Positions 22,934 through 34,359 of a stretch of 64,000 bases of DNA are shown here, in pieces. A model generated the notes under the pieces. The model searched no databases and was not told the origin of the DNA. It saw only the letters and a program-made list of their open reading frames with translations. This DNA comes from Budorcas taxicolor (taxonomy: Eukaryota > Chordata > Mammalia > Artiodactyla > Bovidae). The stretch lies in NCBI RefSeq assembly GCF_023091745.1, contig NW_026291482.1, forward strand, positions 682,001 through 746,000, in the 5' to 3' direction. A program made the position numbers and the translations under genes. How positions within the stretch are numbered: the first letter of the stretch is position 1; every line of letters starts with the position of its first letter.

Positions 22934-23748
22934 TTGAGATGCGACGGGAACGCCGGGAACTCTTTCCCGATGAAGCAGGGAAAGGATCCCTCATCTCGAG
23001 CTACCAGGCGGAAACGGGGCTCCTCTGGATGTGGGCGGGACACTCGTGTTTCCTCTCGAGTGGAGACGGGTATGTCGGGGAACTTCTTGATTTGCAGCAA
23101 GGGTGTGAAGGAACCTTTCGAAGTTCCAGAGGTGAGGTGTGATCAGCCTGGAGACGCCTCAGCGGAAATGGGCCTCATCTCGCCTGGAGGGGAGAACCTC
23201 CTGGATTTTCTCGAGTTGTGGCAGGTCTTCTCGAGTTACGACGGGGACCTCAGGGACCCACTCTGGTCGCCTCAGGAAAGGCCAGTCGCCGTGCGAGTTG
23301 CTAGGGGCCATCTCGGGATTCCTCTCCCGTCCATGCCGGGGCCTAAGACCTTGTGTGGAGTCGGGGCCGGAATCTGAGAATTCCTCTCCAGTGTTGCCAT
23401 GGATCTTGAGGTGCTTCTGAGTCTCCCAAGGGGAGTCAGGCCTCGTCTCGAGTGGGGGCATGCACGTGCGCTTACCTCCTGAGCTGCAGCAGTAGTGTCA
23501 CGCTTCCTGTCACGTGGATCAAGGGATCTGTGGCTTTCCCTCGAGGCTGTCCCTCGAGGCTTTCCCAAGAGGCTTTCCCACAGGGCTGTGCCCCGTGCCA
23601 CCTTGGTGTGAGTCGATCCTCGGCGTGAAAGAGGAGCCGGTGAAGGGAAAAGAGGTTCCTCTGGAATGGAGTGAGACATCTGGGGGACTCTTGGAATGGT
23701 GGCACGACCCTGGAGTTCCTCTCGCCGTTCTGTTGAGAGGGCCTCCTC
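22934..23748 (+). repeat. Satellite monomer 29, type C, 815 bp
   Basis: C marks. Private changes are gaaggaacctttcg and gaggagccgg. Confidence 0.9.
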
Positions 23749-24564
23749 TTGAGATGCGACGGGAACGCCGGGAACTCTTTCCCGAGCAATAAGGGAAAGT
23801 ATCCCTCATCTCGAGCTACCAGGCGGAAACGGGGCTCCTCTGGATGTGGGCGGGACGCTCGTGTTTCCTCTCGAGTGGAGACGGGTATGTCGGGGAACTT
23901 CTTGATTTGCAGCAAGGGTGTGAAGGACCCTTTCGAAGTTCCAGGGGAGAGGTGTGATCTGCCTCGAGACGCCTCAGCGGAAATGGGCCTCATCTCGCCT
24001 GGAGGGGAGAATCTCCTGGATTTTCTCGAGTTGCGGCAAGTCTTCTCGAGTTACGACGGGGACCTCAGTGACCCGCTCTGGTCGCCTCAGGACAGGCCAG
24101 TCCACATGCGAACTGCTAGGGGACCTCTCGGGATTCCTCTCCCGTCCATGCCGGGGCCTAAGACCTTGTGTGGAGTCGGGGCCGGAACCTGAGGATTCCT
24201 CTCCAGTGTTGCCATGGATCTTCGGGAGCTTCTGAGTCTCCCCAGGGGAGTCAGGCCTCGTCTCGAGTGGGGGCATGCATGTGCGCTTAACTCCCGAGCT
24301 GCAGCAGTAGTGTCACGCTTCCTGTCACGTGGATCAAGGGATCTGTGGCTTTCCCTCGAGGCTGTCCCTCGAGGCTTTCCCACGAGGCTTTCCCACAGGG
24401 CTGTGCCACGTGCCACCTTGGTGTGAGTCGATCCTCGGCGTGAAAGACGAGCCGGTGAAGGGAAAAGAGGTTCCTCTGGAATGGACTGAGACATCTGGGG
24501 GTCTCTTGGAATGGTGGCACGACCCTGGAGTTCCTCTCGCCGTTCCTGTTGAGAGGGCCTCCTC
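23749..24564 (+). repeat. Satellite monomer 30, type D, 816 bp
   Basis: D marks. Private changes are gggacgctcg, gagaatctcc, gcggcaagtc and cttcgggagc. Confidence 0.9.
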
Positions 24565-25379
24565 TTGAGATGCGACGGGAACACCGGGAACTCTTTCCCG
24601 AGCAAGCAGGGAAAGGATCCCTCATCTCGAGCTACGAGGCGGAAACGGGGCTCCTCTCGATGTGGGCGTGACCCTCGTGTTTCCTCTCGAGTGGAGACGG
24701 GTATGGCGGGGAACTTCTTGATTTGCACCAAGGGTGTGAAGGACCCTTACGAAGTTCCAGAGGTGAGGTGTGATCCGCCTCGAGACGCCTCAGCGGAAAT
24801 GGGCCTCATCTCGCCTGGAGGGGAGTACCTCCTGGATTTTCTCGAGTTGCGGCAGGTCTTCTCGAGTTACGACGGGGACCTCAGGGACCCGCTCTGGTGG
24901 CCTCAGTAAAGGCCAGTCCCGGTGCGAGTTGCTAGGGGCCATCTCGGGATTCCTCTCCCGTCCATGCCGGGGCCTAAAACCTTGTGTGGAGTCGGGGCCG
25001 GAACCTGAGGATTCCTCTCCAGTGTTGCCATGGATCTTGGGGTGCTTCTGAGTCTCCCCAGGGGAGTCAGGCCTCGTCTCGATTGGGGGCATGCACGTGC
25101 ACTTACCTCCCGAGCTGCAGCAGTAGTGTCACGCTTCCTGTCACCTGGATCAAGGGATCTGTGGCTTTCCCTCGAGGCTGTCCCTCGAGGCTTTCCCAAG
25201 AGGCTTTCCCACAGGGCTGTGCCCCGTGCCACCTTGGTGTGAGACGATCCTCGGCGTGAAAGACGAGCCGGTGAAGGGAAAAGAGGTTCCTCTCGAATGG
25301 AGTGAGACATCTGGGGGACTCTTGGAATGGTGGCACGACCCTGGAGTTCCTCTCGCCGTTCTGTTGAGAGGGCCTCCTC
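24565..25379 (+). repeat. Satellite monomer 31, type A, 815 bp
   Basis: A marks with cccttacgaag shared with 21303. Private changes are ctcagtaaagg and gtgtgagacg. Confidence 0.9.
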
Positions 25380-26195
25380 TTGAGATGCGACGGGAACGCC
25401 GGGAACTCTTTCCCGAGCAATAAGGGAAAGGATCCCTCATCTCGAGCTACCAGGCGGAAACGGGGCTCCTCTGGATGTGGGCGGGACCCTCGTGTTTCCT
25501 CTCGAGTGGAGACGGGTATGTCGGGGAACTTCTTGATTTGCAGCAAGGGTGTGAAGGACCCTTTCGAAGTTCCAGGGGAGAGGTGTGATCTGCCTCGAGA
25601 CGCCTCAGCGGAAATGGGCCTCATCTCGCCTGGAGGGGAGAACCTCCTGGATTTTCTCGAGTTGCGGCAGGTCTTCTCGAGTTACGACGGGGACCTCAGT
25701 GACCCGCTCTGGTCGCCTCAGGACAGGCCAGTCCACATGCGAACTGCTAGGGGACCTCTCGGGATTCCTCTCCCGTCCATGCCGCGGCCTCAGTCCTTGT
25801 GTGGAGTCGGGGCTGGAACCTGAGGTTTCCTCTCCAGTGTTGCCAAGGATCTTGGGGTGCTTATGAGTCTCCCCAGGGGAGTCAGGCCTCGTCTCGATTG
25901 GGGGCATGCACTTTCGCTTAACTCCCGAGCTGCAGCAGTGGTGTCACGCTTCCTGTCACGTGGATCAAGGGATCTGTGGCTTTCCCTCGAGGCTGTCCCT
26001 CGAGGCTTTCCCACGAGGCTTTCCCACAGGGCTGTGCCACGTGCCACCTTGGTGTGAGTCGATCCTCGGCGTGAAAGACGAGCCGGTGAAGGGAAAAGAG
26101 GTTCCACTGGAATGGACTGAGACATCTGGGGGACTCTTGGAATGGTGGCACGACACTGGAGTTCCTCTCGCCGTTCCTGTTGAGAGGGCCTCCAC
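25380..26195 (+). repeat. Satellite monomer 32, type B, 816 bp
   Basis: B marks. The private change is ggcacgacactgg. Confidence 0.9.
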
Positions 26196-27010
26196 TTGAG
26201 ATGCGACGGGAACGCCGGGAACTCTTTCCCGATGAAGCAGGGAAAGGATCCCTCATCTCGAGCTACCAGGCGGAAACGGGGCTCCTCTGGATGTGGGCGG
26301 GACACTCGTGTTTCCTCTCGAGTGGAGACGGGTATGTCGGGGAACTTCTTGATTTGCAGCAAGGGTGTGAAGGACCCTTTCGAAGTTCCAGAGGTGAGGT
26401 GTGATCAGCCTGGAGACGCCTCAGCGGAAATGGGCCTCATCTCGCCTGGAGGGGAGAACCTCCTGGATTTTCTCGAGTTGTGGCAGGTCTTCTCGAGTTA
26501 CGACGGGGACCTCAGGGACACACTCTGGTCGCCTCAGGAAAGGCCAGTCGCCGTGCGAGTTGCTAGGGGCCATCTCGGGATTCCTCTCCCGTCCATGCCG
26601 GGGCCTAAGACCTTGTGTGGAGTCGGGGCCGGAATCTGAGAATTCCTCTCCAGTGTTGCCATGGATCTTGAGGTGCTTCTGAGTCTCCCAAGGGGAGTCA
26701 GGCCTCGTCTCGAGTGGGGGCATGCACGTGCGCTTAACTCCCGAGCTGCAGCAGTAGTGTCACGCTTCCTGTCACGTGGATCAAGGGATCTGTGGCTTTC
26801 CCTCGAGGCTGTCCCTCGAGGCTTTCCCACGAGGCTTTCCCACAGGGCTGTGCCCCGTGCCACCTTGGTGTGAGTCGATCCTCGGCGTGAAAGACGAGCC
26901 GGTGAAGGGAAAAGAGGTTCCTCTGGAATGGAGTGAGACATCTGGGGGACTCTTGGAATGGTGGCACGACCCTGGAGTTCCTCTCGCCGTTCTGTTGAGA
27001 GGGCCTCCTC
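26196..27010 (+). repeat. Satellite monomer 33, type C, 815 bp, converted tail
   Basis: C head and middle. From about 26715 the tail reads gcttaactcccgagc and cccacgagg, as in D or A-type neighbours, rather than cttacctcctgagc. Confidence 0.9.
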
Positions 27011-27826
27011 TTGAGATGCGACGGGAACGCCGGGAACTCTTTCCCGAGCAATAAGGGAAAGTATCCCTCATCTCGAGCTACCAGGCGGAAACGGGGCTCC
27101 TCTGGATGTGGGCGGGACCCTCGTGTTTCCTCTCGAGTGGAGACGGGTATGTCGGGGAACTTCTTGATTTGTAGCAAGGGTGTGAAGGACCCTTTCGAAG
27201 TTCCAGGGGAGAGGTGTGATCTGCCTCGAGACGCCTCAGCGGAAATGGGCCTCATCTCGCCTGGAGGGGAGAACCTCCTGGATTTTCTCGAGATGCGGCA
27301 GGTCTTCTCGAGTTACGACGGGGACCTCAGTGACCCGCTCTGGTCGCCTCAGGACAGGCCAGTCCACATGCGAACTGCTAGGGGACCTCTCGGGATTCCT
27401 CTCCCGTCCATGCCGGGGCCTAAGACCTTGTGTGGAGTCGGGGCCGGAACCTGAGGATTCCTCTCCAGTGTTGCCATGGATCTTCGGGTGCTTCTGAGTC
27501 TCCCCAGGGGAGTCAGGCCTCGTCTCGAGTGGGGGCATGCACGTGCGCTTAACTCCCGAGCTGCAGCAGTAGTGTCACGCTTCCTGTCACGTGGATCAAG
27601 GGATCTGTGGCTTTCCCTCGAGGCTGTCCCTCGAGGCTTTCCCACGAGGCTTTCCCACAGGGCTGTGCCACGTGCCACCTTGGTGTGAGTCGATCCTCGG
27701 CGTGAAAGACGAGCCGGTGAAGGGAAAAGAGGTTCCTCTGGAATGGACTGAGACATCTGGGGGTCTCTTGGAATGGTGGCACGACCCTGGAGTTCCTCTC
27801 GCCGTTCCTGTTGAGAGGGCCTCCTC
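27011..27826 (+). repeat. Satellite monomer 34, type D, 816 bp
   Basis: D marks. Private changes are gatttgtagcaagg and ctcgagatgcgg. The first CACGTG is intact, unlike the D copies at 20487 and 23749. Confidence 0.9.
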
Positions 27827-28641
27827 TTGAGATGCGACGGGAACACCGGGAACTCTTTCCCGAGCAAGCAGGGAAAGGATCCCTCATCTCGAGCTACGAG
27901 GCGGAAACGGGGCTCCTCTGGATGTGGGCGTGACCCTCGTGTTTCCTCTCGAGTGGAGACGGGTATGGCGGGGAACTTCTTGATTTGCACCAAGGGTGTG
28001 AAGGACCCTTTCGAAGTTCCAGAGGTGAGGTGTGATCCGCCTCGAGACGCCTCAGCGGAAATGTGCCTCATCTCGCCTGGAGGGGAGTACCTCCTGGATT
28101 TTCTCGAGTTGCGGCAGGTCTTCTCGTGTTACGACGGGGACCTCAGGGACCCGCTCTGGTGGCCTCAGGAAAGGCCAGTCCCGGTGCGAGTTGCTAGGGG
28201 CCATCTCGGGATTCCTCTCCCGTCCATGCCGGGGCCTAAAACCTTGTGTGGAGTCGGGGCCGGAACCTGAGGATTCCTCTCCAGTGTTGCCATGGATCTT
28301 GGGGTGCTTCTGAGTCTCCCCAGGGGAGTCAGGCCTCGTCTCGATTGGGGGCATGCACGTGCACTTACCTCCCGACCTGCAGCAGTAGTGTCACGCTTCC
28401 TGTCACCTGGATCAAGGGATCTGTGGCTTTCCCTCGAGGCTGTCCCTCGAGGCTTTCCCAAGAGGCTTTCCCACAGGGCTGTGCCCCGTGCCACCTTGGT
28501 GTGAGTCGATCCTCGGCGTGAAAGACGAGCCGGTGAAGGGAAAAGAGGTTCCTCTGGAATGGAGTGAGACATCTGGGGGACTCTTGGAATGGTGGCACGA
28601 CCCTGGAGTTCCTCTCGCCGTTCTGTTGAGAGGGCCTCATC
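27827..28641 (+). repeat. Satellite monomer 35, type A, 815 bp
   Basis: A marks. Private changes are gaaatgtgcctc, ctcgtgttacg and cccgacctgc. Confidence 0.9.
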
Positions 28642-29470
28642 TTGAGATGCGACGGGAACGCCGGGAACTCTTTCCCGAGCAATAAGGGAAAGGATCCCTC
28701 ATCTCGAGCTACCAGGCAAAAACGGGGCTCCTCTGGATGTGGGCGGGACCCTCGTGTTTCCTCTCGAGTGGAGACGGGTATGTCGGGGAACTTCTTGATT
28801 TGCAGCAAGGGTGTGAAGGACCCTTTCGAAGTTCCAGGGGAGAGGTGTGATCTGCCTCGAGACGCCTCAGCGGAAATGGGCCTCATCTCGCCTGGAGGGG
28901 AGAACCTCCTGGATTTTCTCGAGTTGCGGCAGGTCTTCTCGAGTTACGACGGGGACTTCAGTGACCCGCTCTGGTCGCCTCAGGACAGGCCAGTCCACAT
29001 GCGAACTGCTAGGGGACCTCTCAGGATTCCTCTCCCGTCCATGCCGCGGACTCAGTCCTTGTGTGGAGTCGGGGCTGGAACCTGAGGTTGACTCTCCAGT
29101 GTTGCCAAGGATCTTGGGGTGCTTATGAGTCTCCCCAGGGGAGTCAGGCCTCGTCTCGATTGGGGGCATGCACTTTCGCTTAACTCCCGAGCTGCAGCAG
29201 TGGTGTCACGCTTCCTGTCACGTGGATCAAGGGATCTGTGGCTTTCCCTCGAGGCTGTCCCTCGAGGCTTTCCCATGAGGCTTTCCCACAGGGCTTTCCC
29301 ACAGGGCTGTGCCACGTGCCACCTTGGTGTGAGTCGATCCTCGGCGTGAAAGACGAGCCGGTGAAGGGAAAAGAGGTTCCACTGGAATGGACTGAGACAT
29401 CTGGGGGACTCTTGGAATGGTGGCACGACCCTGGAGTTCCTCTCGCCGTTCCTGTTGAGAGGGCCTCCTC
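28642..29470 (+). repeat. Satellite monomer 36, type B, 829 bp
   Basis: B marks with more private changes than other B copies, and a sixth 13-bp unit at 29279-29304. Confidence 0.9.
29240..29317 (+). repeat. 13-bp minisatellite expanded to six units
   Basis: Units lie at 29240, 29253, 29266, 29279, 29292 and 29305. The unit ggctttcccacag is present twice in a row (29279 and 29292), which accounts exactly for the 829-bp length of this monomer. A simple slippage duplication is the likeliest cause. Confidence 0.9.
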
Positions 29471-30284
29471 TTGAGATGCGACGGGAACGCCGGGAACTCT
29501 TTCCCGATGAAGCAGGGAAAGGATCCCTCATCTCGAGCTACCAGGCGGAAACGGGGCTCCTCTGGATGTGGGCGGGACCCTCGTGTTTCCTCTCGAGTGG
29601 AGACGGGTATGTCGGGGAACTTCTTGATTTGCACCAAGGGTGTGAAGGACCCTTTCGAAGTTCCAGAGGTGAGGTGTGATCAGCCTGGAGACGCCTCAGC
29701 GGAAATGGGCCTCATCTCGCCTGGAGGGGAGAACCTCCTGGATTTTCTCGAGTTGCGCCAGGTCTTCTCGAGTTACGACGGGGACCTCAGGGACCCACTC
29801 TGGTCGCCTCAGGAAAGGCCAGTCGCCGTGCGAGTTGCTAGGGGCCATCTCGGGATTCCTCTCCCGTCCATGCCGGGGCCTAAGACCTTGTGTGGAGTCG
29901 GGGCCGGAATCTGAGAATTCCTCTCCAGTGTTGCCATGGATCTTGAGGTGCTTCTGAGTCTCCCCAGGGGAGTCAGGCCTCGTCTCGAGTGGGGGCATGC
30001 ACGTGCGCTTACCTCCTGAGCTGCAGCAGTAGTGTCACGCTACCTGTCACGTGGATCAAGGGATCTGTGGTTTCCCTCGAGGCTGACCCTCGAGGCTTTC
30101 CCAAGAGGCTTTCCCACAGGGCTGTGCCACGTGCCACCTTGGTGTGAGTCGATCCTCGGCGTGAAAGACGAGCCGGTGAAGGGAAAAGAGGTTCCTCTGG
30201 AATGGACTGAGACATCTGGGGGACTCTTCGAATGGTGGCACGACCCTGGAGTTCCTCTCGCCGTTCTGTTGAGAGGGCCTCCTC
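29471..30284 (+). repeat. Satellite monomer 37, diverged C, 814 bp
   Basis: C marks (cagcctggagacg, ctgagaattcc, cctcctgagc) but with caccaaggg and gttgcgccagg. The tail has cgctacctg, gtggtttccc (-1), ggctgaccctcg and cttcgaatgg. Confidence 0.9.
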
Positions 30285-31099
30285 TTGAGATGGGACGGGA
30301 ACGCCGGGAACTCTTTCCCGACGGAGCAGGGAAAGGATCCCTCATCTCGAGCTACGAGGCGGAAACGGGGCTCCTCTGGATGTGGGCGGGACCCTCGTGT
30401 TTCCTCTCGAGTGGAGACGGGTATGTCGGGGAACTTCTTGATTTGCACCAAGGGTGTGAAGGACCCTTTCGAAGTTCAAGAGGTGAGGTGTGATCAGCCT
30501 CGAAACGCCTCAGCGGAAATGGGCCTCATCTCGCCTGGAGGGGAGAACCTCCTGGATTTTCTCGAGTTGCGCCAGGTCTTCTCGAGTTACGACGGCGACC
30601 TCAGGGACCCGCTCTGGTGGCCTCAGGAAAGGCCAGTCCCCGTGCGAGTTGCTAGGGGCCATCTCGGGATTCCTCTCCCGTCCATGCCGGGGCCTAAGAC
30701 CTTGTGGGGAGTCGGGGCCGGAACCTGAGGATACCTCTCCAGTGTTGCCATGGATCCTGGGGTGCTTCTGAGTCTCCCCAGGGGAGTCAGGCCTCGTCTC
30801 GAGTGGGGGCATGCACGTGCGCTTTCCTCCCTAGCTGCAGCAGTAGTGTCACGCTTCCTGACACGTGGATCAAGGGATCTGTGGCTTTCCCTCGAGGCTG
30901 TCCCTCGAGGCTTTCCCACGAGGCTTTCCCACAGGGCTGTGCCACGTGCCACCTTGGTGTGAATCGATCCTCGGCGTGAAAGACGAGCCGGTGAAGGGAA
31001 AAGAGGTTCCTCTGGAATGGACTGAGACATCTGGGGGACTCTTGGAATGGTGGCACGACCCTGGAGTTCCTCTCGCCGTTCTGTTGAGAGGGCCTCCTC
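30285..31099 (+). repeat. Satellite monomer 38, unclassified (N), 815 bp
   Basis: Marks are gatgggacggg, gacggagcagg, gttcaagagg, cctcgaaacgcc, cgacggcgacc, gtggggagtcgg and ggatacctc. The head resembles 32730. Confidence 0.88.
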
Positions 31100-31914
31100 T
31101 TGAGATGCGACGGGAACGCCGGGAACTCTTTCCCGAGCAAGCAGGGAAAGGATCCCTCATCTCGAGCTACCAGGCGGAAACGGGGCTCCTCTGGATGTGG
31201 GCGGGACCCTCGTGTTTCCTCTCGAGTGGAGACGGGTATGTCGGGGAACTTCTTGATTTGCAGCAAGGGTGTGAAGGACCCTTTCGAAGTTCCAGGGGTG
31301 AGGTGTGATCTGCCTCGAGATGCCTCAGCAGAAATGGGCCTCATCTCCCTGGAGGGGAGAACCTCCTGGATTTTCTCGAGTTGCGGCAGGTCTTCTCGAG
31401 TTACGACGGGGACCTCAGGGACCCGCTCTGGTGGCCTCAGGAAAGGCCAGTCCCCATGCGAGCTGCTAGGGGATCTCTTGGGATTCCTCTCCCGTCCATA
31501 CCGGGGCCTCAGTCCTTGTGTGGAGTCGGGGCCGGAACCTGAGGATTCCTCTCTAGTGTTGCCATGGATCTTGGGGTGCTTCTGAGTCTCCCCAGGGGAG
31601 TCAGGCCTCGTCTCGTGTGGGGGCATGCACGTGCGCTTTCCTCCCGAGCTGCAGCAGTAGTGTCACGCTTCCTGTCACGTGGATCAAGGGATCTGTGGCT
31701 TTCCCTCGAGGCTGTCCCTCGAGGCTTTCCCACGAGGCTTTCCCACAGGGCTGTGCCACGTGCCACCTTGGTGGGAGTCGATCCTCGGCGTGAAAGACGA
31801 GCCGGTGAAGGGAAAAGAGGTTCCTCTGGAATGGACTGAGACATCTGGGGGACTCTTGGAATGGTGGCACGACCCTGGAGTTCCTCTCGCCTTTCCTGTT
31901 GAGAGGGCCTCCTC
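31100..31914 (+). repeat. Satellite monomer 39, Y-like, 815 bp
   Basis: Marks are gagcaagcagg, cagcaaggg, ccaggggtgagg, cctcgagatgcc, catctccctggagg and ggggatctcttggg. It is paired with 33545. Confidence 0.88.
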
Positions 31915-32729
31915 TTGAGATGCGACGGGAACGCCGGGAACTCTTTCCCGATGAAGCAGGGAAAGCATCCCTCATCTCGAGCTACCAGGCGGAAACGGGG
32001 CTCCTCTGGATGTGGGCGGGACAAACGTGTTTCCTCTCGAGTGGAGACGGGTATGTCGGGGAACTTCTTGATTTGCACCAAAGGTGTGAAGGCCCCTTTC
32101 GAAGTTCCAGAGGTGAGGTGTGATCCGCCTCGAGACGCCTCAGCGGAAATGGGCCTCATCTCGCCTGGAGGGGAGAACCTCCTGGATTTTCTCGAGTTGC
32201 GGCAGGTCTTCTCGAGTTACGACGGGGACCTCAGGGACCCACTCTGGTCGCCTCAGGAAAGGCCAGTCCCCGTGCGAGTTGCTAGGGGCCATCTCGGGAT
32301 TCCTCTCCCGTCCATGCCGGGGCCTAAGACCTTGTGTGGAGTCGGGGCCGGAATCTGAGAATTCCTCTCCAGTGTTGCCATGGATCTTGAGATGCTTCTG
32401 AGTCTCCCCAGGGGAGTCAGGCCTCGTCTCGAGTGGGGGCATGCACGTGCGCTTACCTCCCGAGCTGCAGCAGTAGTGTCACGCTTCCTGTCACGTGGAT
32501 CAAGGGATCTGTGTCTTTCCCTCGAGGCTGTCACTCGAGGCTTTGCCACGAGGCTTTCCCACAGGGCTGTGCCACGTGCCACCTTGGTGTGAGTCGATCC
32601 TCGGTGTGAAAGACGAGCCGGTGAAGGGAAAAGAGGTACCTTTGGAATGGACTGAGACATCTCGGGGACTCTTGGAATGGTGGCACGACCCTGGAGTTCC
32701 TCTCGCCGTTCTGTTGAGAGGTCCTCCTC
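31915..32729 (+). repeat. Satellite monomer 40, C-like middle, 815 bp
   Basis: Private gcatccctc removes the BamHI site; other private changes are gggacaaacg, caccaaaggtg and aggtacctttgg. The middle shares ctgagaattcc with C. Confidence 0.88.
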
Positions 32730-33544
32730 TTGAGATGGGACGGGAACGCCGGGAACTCTTTCCCGAAGGAGCAGGGAAAGGATCCCTCATCTCGAGCTAC
32801 GAGGCGGAAACGGGGCTCCTCTGTATGTGGGCGGGACCCTCGTGTTTCTTCTCGAGTGGAGACGGGTATGTCGGGGAACTTCTTGATTTGCACCAAGGGT
32901 GTGAAGGACCCTTTCGAAGTTCCAGAGGTGAGGTGTGATCAGCCTCGAGACGCCTCAGCAGAAATGGGCCTCATCTCGCCTGGAGGGGAAAACCTCCTGG
33001 ATTTTCTCGAGTTGCGGCAGGTCTTCTCGAGTTACAACGGGGACCTCAGTGACCCGCTCTGGTCGCCTCAGGACAGGCCAGTCCACATGCGAGTTGCTAG
33101 GGGACCTCTCGGGATTCCTCTCCCGTCCATGCCGCGGCCTCAGTCCTTGTGTGGAGTCGGGGCCGGAACCTGAGGTTTCCTCTCCAGTGTTGCCATGGAT
33201 CTTGGGGTGCTTCTGAGTCTCCCCAGGGGAGTCAGGCCTCGTCTCGAGTGGGGGCATGCACTTTCGCTTAACTCCCGAGCTGCAGCAGTAGTGTCACGCT
33301 TCCTGTCACGTGGATCAAGGGATCTGTGGCTTTCCCTCGAGGCTGTCCCTCGAGGCTTTCCCACGAGGCTTTCCCACAGGGCTGTGCCACGTGCCACCTT
33401 GGTGTGAGTCGATCCTCGGCGTGAAAGACGAGCCGGTGATGGGAAAAGAGGTTCCTCTGGAATGGACTGAGACATCTGGGGGACTCTTGGAATGGTGGCA
33501 CGACCCTGGAGTTCCTCTCGCCGTTCTGTTGAGAGGGCCTCCTC
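32730..33544 (+). repeat. Satellite monomer 41, mixed, 815 bp
   Basis: The head is gatgggacggg with cgaaggagcagg. The middle and tail are B-like (gacaggccagtcc, gaggtttcc, gcactttcgct). Private changes are gagttacaacg and gtgatggg. Confidence 0.88.
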
Positions 33545-34359
33545 TTGAGATGCGACGGGAACGCCGGGAACTCTTTCCCGAGCAAGCAGGGAAAGGATCC
33601 CTCATCTCGAGCTAGCAGGCGGAAACGGGGCTCCTCTGGATGTGGGCGGGACCCTCGTGTTTCCTCTCGAGTGGAGACGGGTATGTCGGGGAACTTCTTG
33701 ATTTGCAGCAAGGGTGTGAAGGACCGTTTCGAAGTTCCAGGGGTGAGGTGTGATCTGCATCGAGATGCCTCAGCAGAAATGGGCCTCATCTCCTTGGAGG
33801 GGAGAACCTCCTGGATTTTCTCGAGTTGCGGCAGGTCTTCTCGTGTTACGACGGGGACCTCAGGGACCCGCTCTTGTGGCCTCAGGAAAGGCCAGTCCCC
33901 GTGCGAGTTGCTAGGGGCCATATCGGGATTCCTCTCCCGTCCATGCCGGGGCCTAAGTCCTTGTGTGGAGTCGGGGCCGGAACCTGAGGATTCCTCTCCA
34001 GTGTTGCCATGGATCTTCGGGTGCTTCTGAGTCTCCCCAGGGGAGTCAGGCCTCATCTCGAGTGGGGGCATGCACGTGTGCTTACCTCCCGAGCTGCAGC
34101 AGTAGTGTCACGCTTCCTGTCACGTGGATCAAGGGATCTGTGGCTTTCCCTCGAGGCTGTCCCTCGAGGCTTTCCCACGAGGCTTTCCCACAGGGCTGTG
34201 CCACGTGCCACCTTGGTGGGAGTCGATCCTCGGCGTGAAAGACGAGCCGGTGAAGGGAAAAGAGGTTCCTCTGGAATGGACTGAGATATCTGGGGGACTC
34301 TTGGAATGGTGGCACGACCCTGGAGTTCCTCTCGCCGTTCCTGTTGAGAGGGCCTCCTC
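33545..34359 (+). repeat. Satellite monomer 42, Y-like head, 815 bp
   Basis: Marks are gagcaagcagg, ccaggggtgagg, gcatcgagatgcc and catctccttggagg (-1). Private changes include cgagctagcagg, ctcttgtgg and ggccatatcgg. Confidence 0.88.

Larger units (their letters stand above)
21303..24564 (+). repeat. Four-monomer higher-order repeat A-B-C-D, copy 2 (3,262 bp)
   Basis: Monomers start at 21303, 22118, 22934 and 23749. Shared with copy 3 only are cccttacgaag and ctcctctcgatg in A, so copies 2 and 3 are closer to each other than to copy 1. Confidence 0.9.
24565..27826 (+). repeat. Four-monomer higher-order repeat A-B-C-D, copy 3 (3,262 bp)
   Basis: Monomers start at 24565, 25380, 26196 and 27011. 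Private changes include ctcagtaaagg, gtgtgagacg and gagatgcgg. The C tail here (26715-26840) has gcttaactcc and cccacgagg, unlike copies 1 and 2, which suggests local gene conversion. Confidence 0.9.
27827..29470 (+). repeat. Higher-order repeat A-B-C-D, partial copy 4 (A and B only)
   Basis: A starts at 27827 and B at 28642. The B copy has several private changes (aggcaaaaacg, gggacttcag, ctctcaggattcc, gcggactcag, gaggttgactc) and a 13-bp expansion. The next monomer is C-like but clearly diverged, so the repeat fades out here. Confidence 0.88.
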
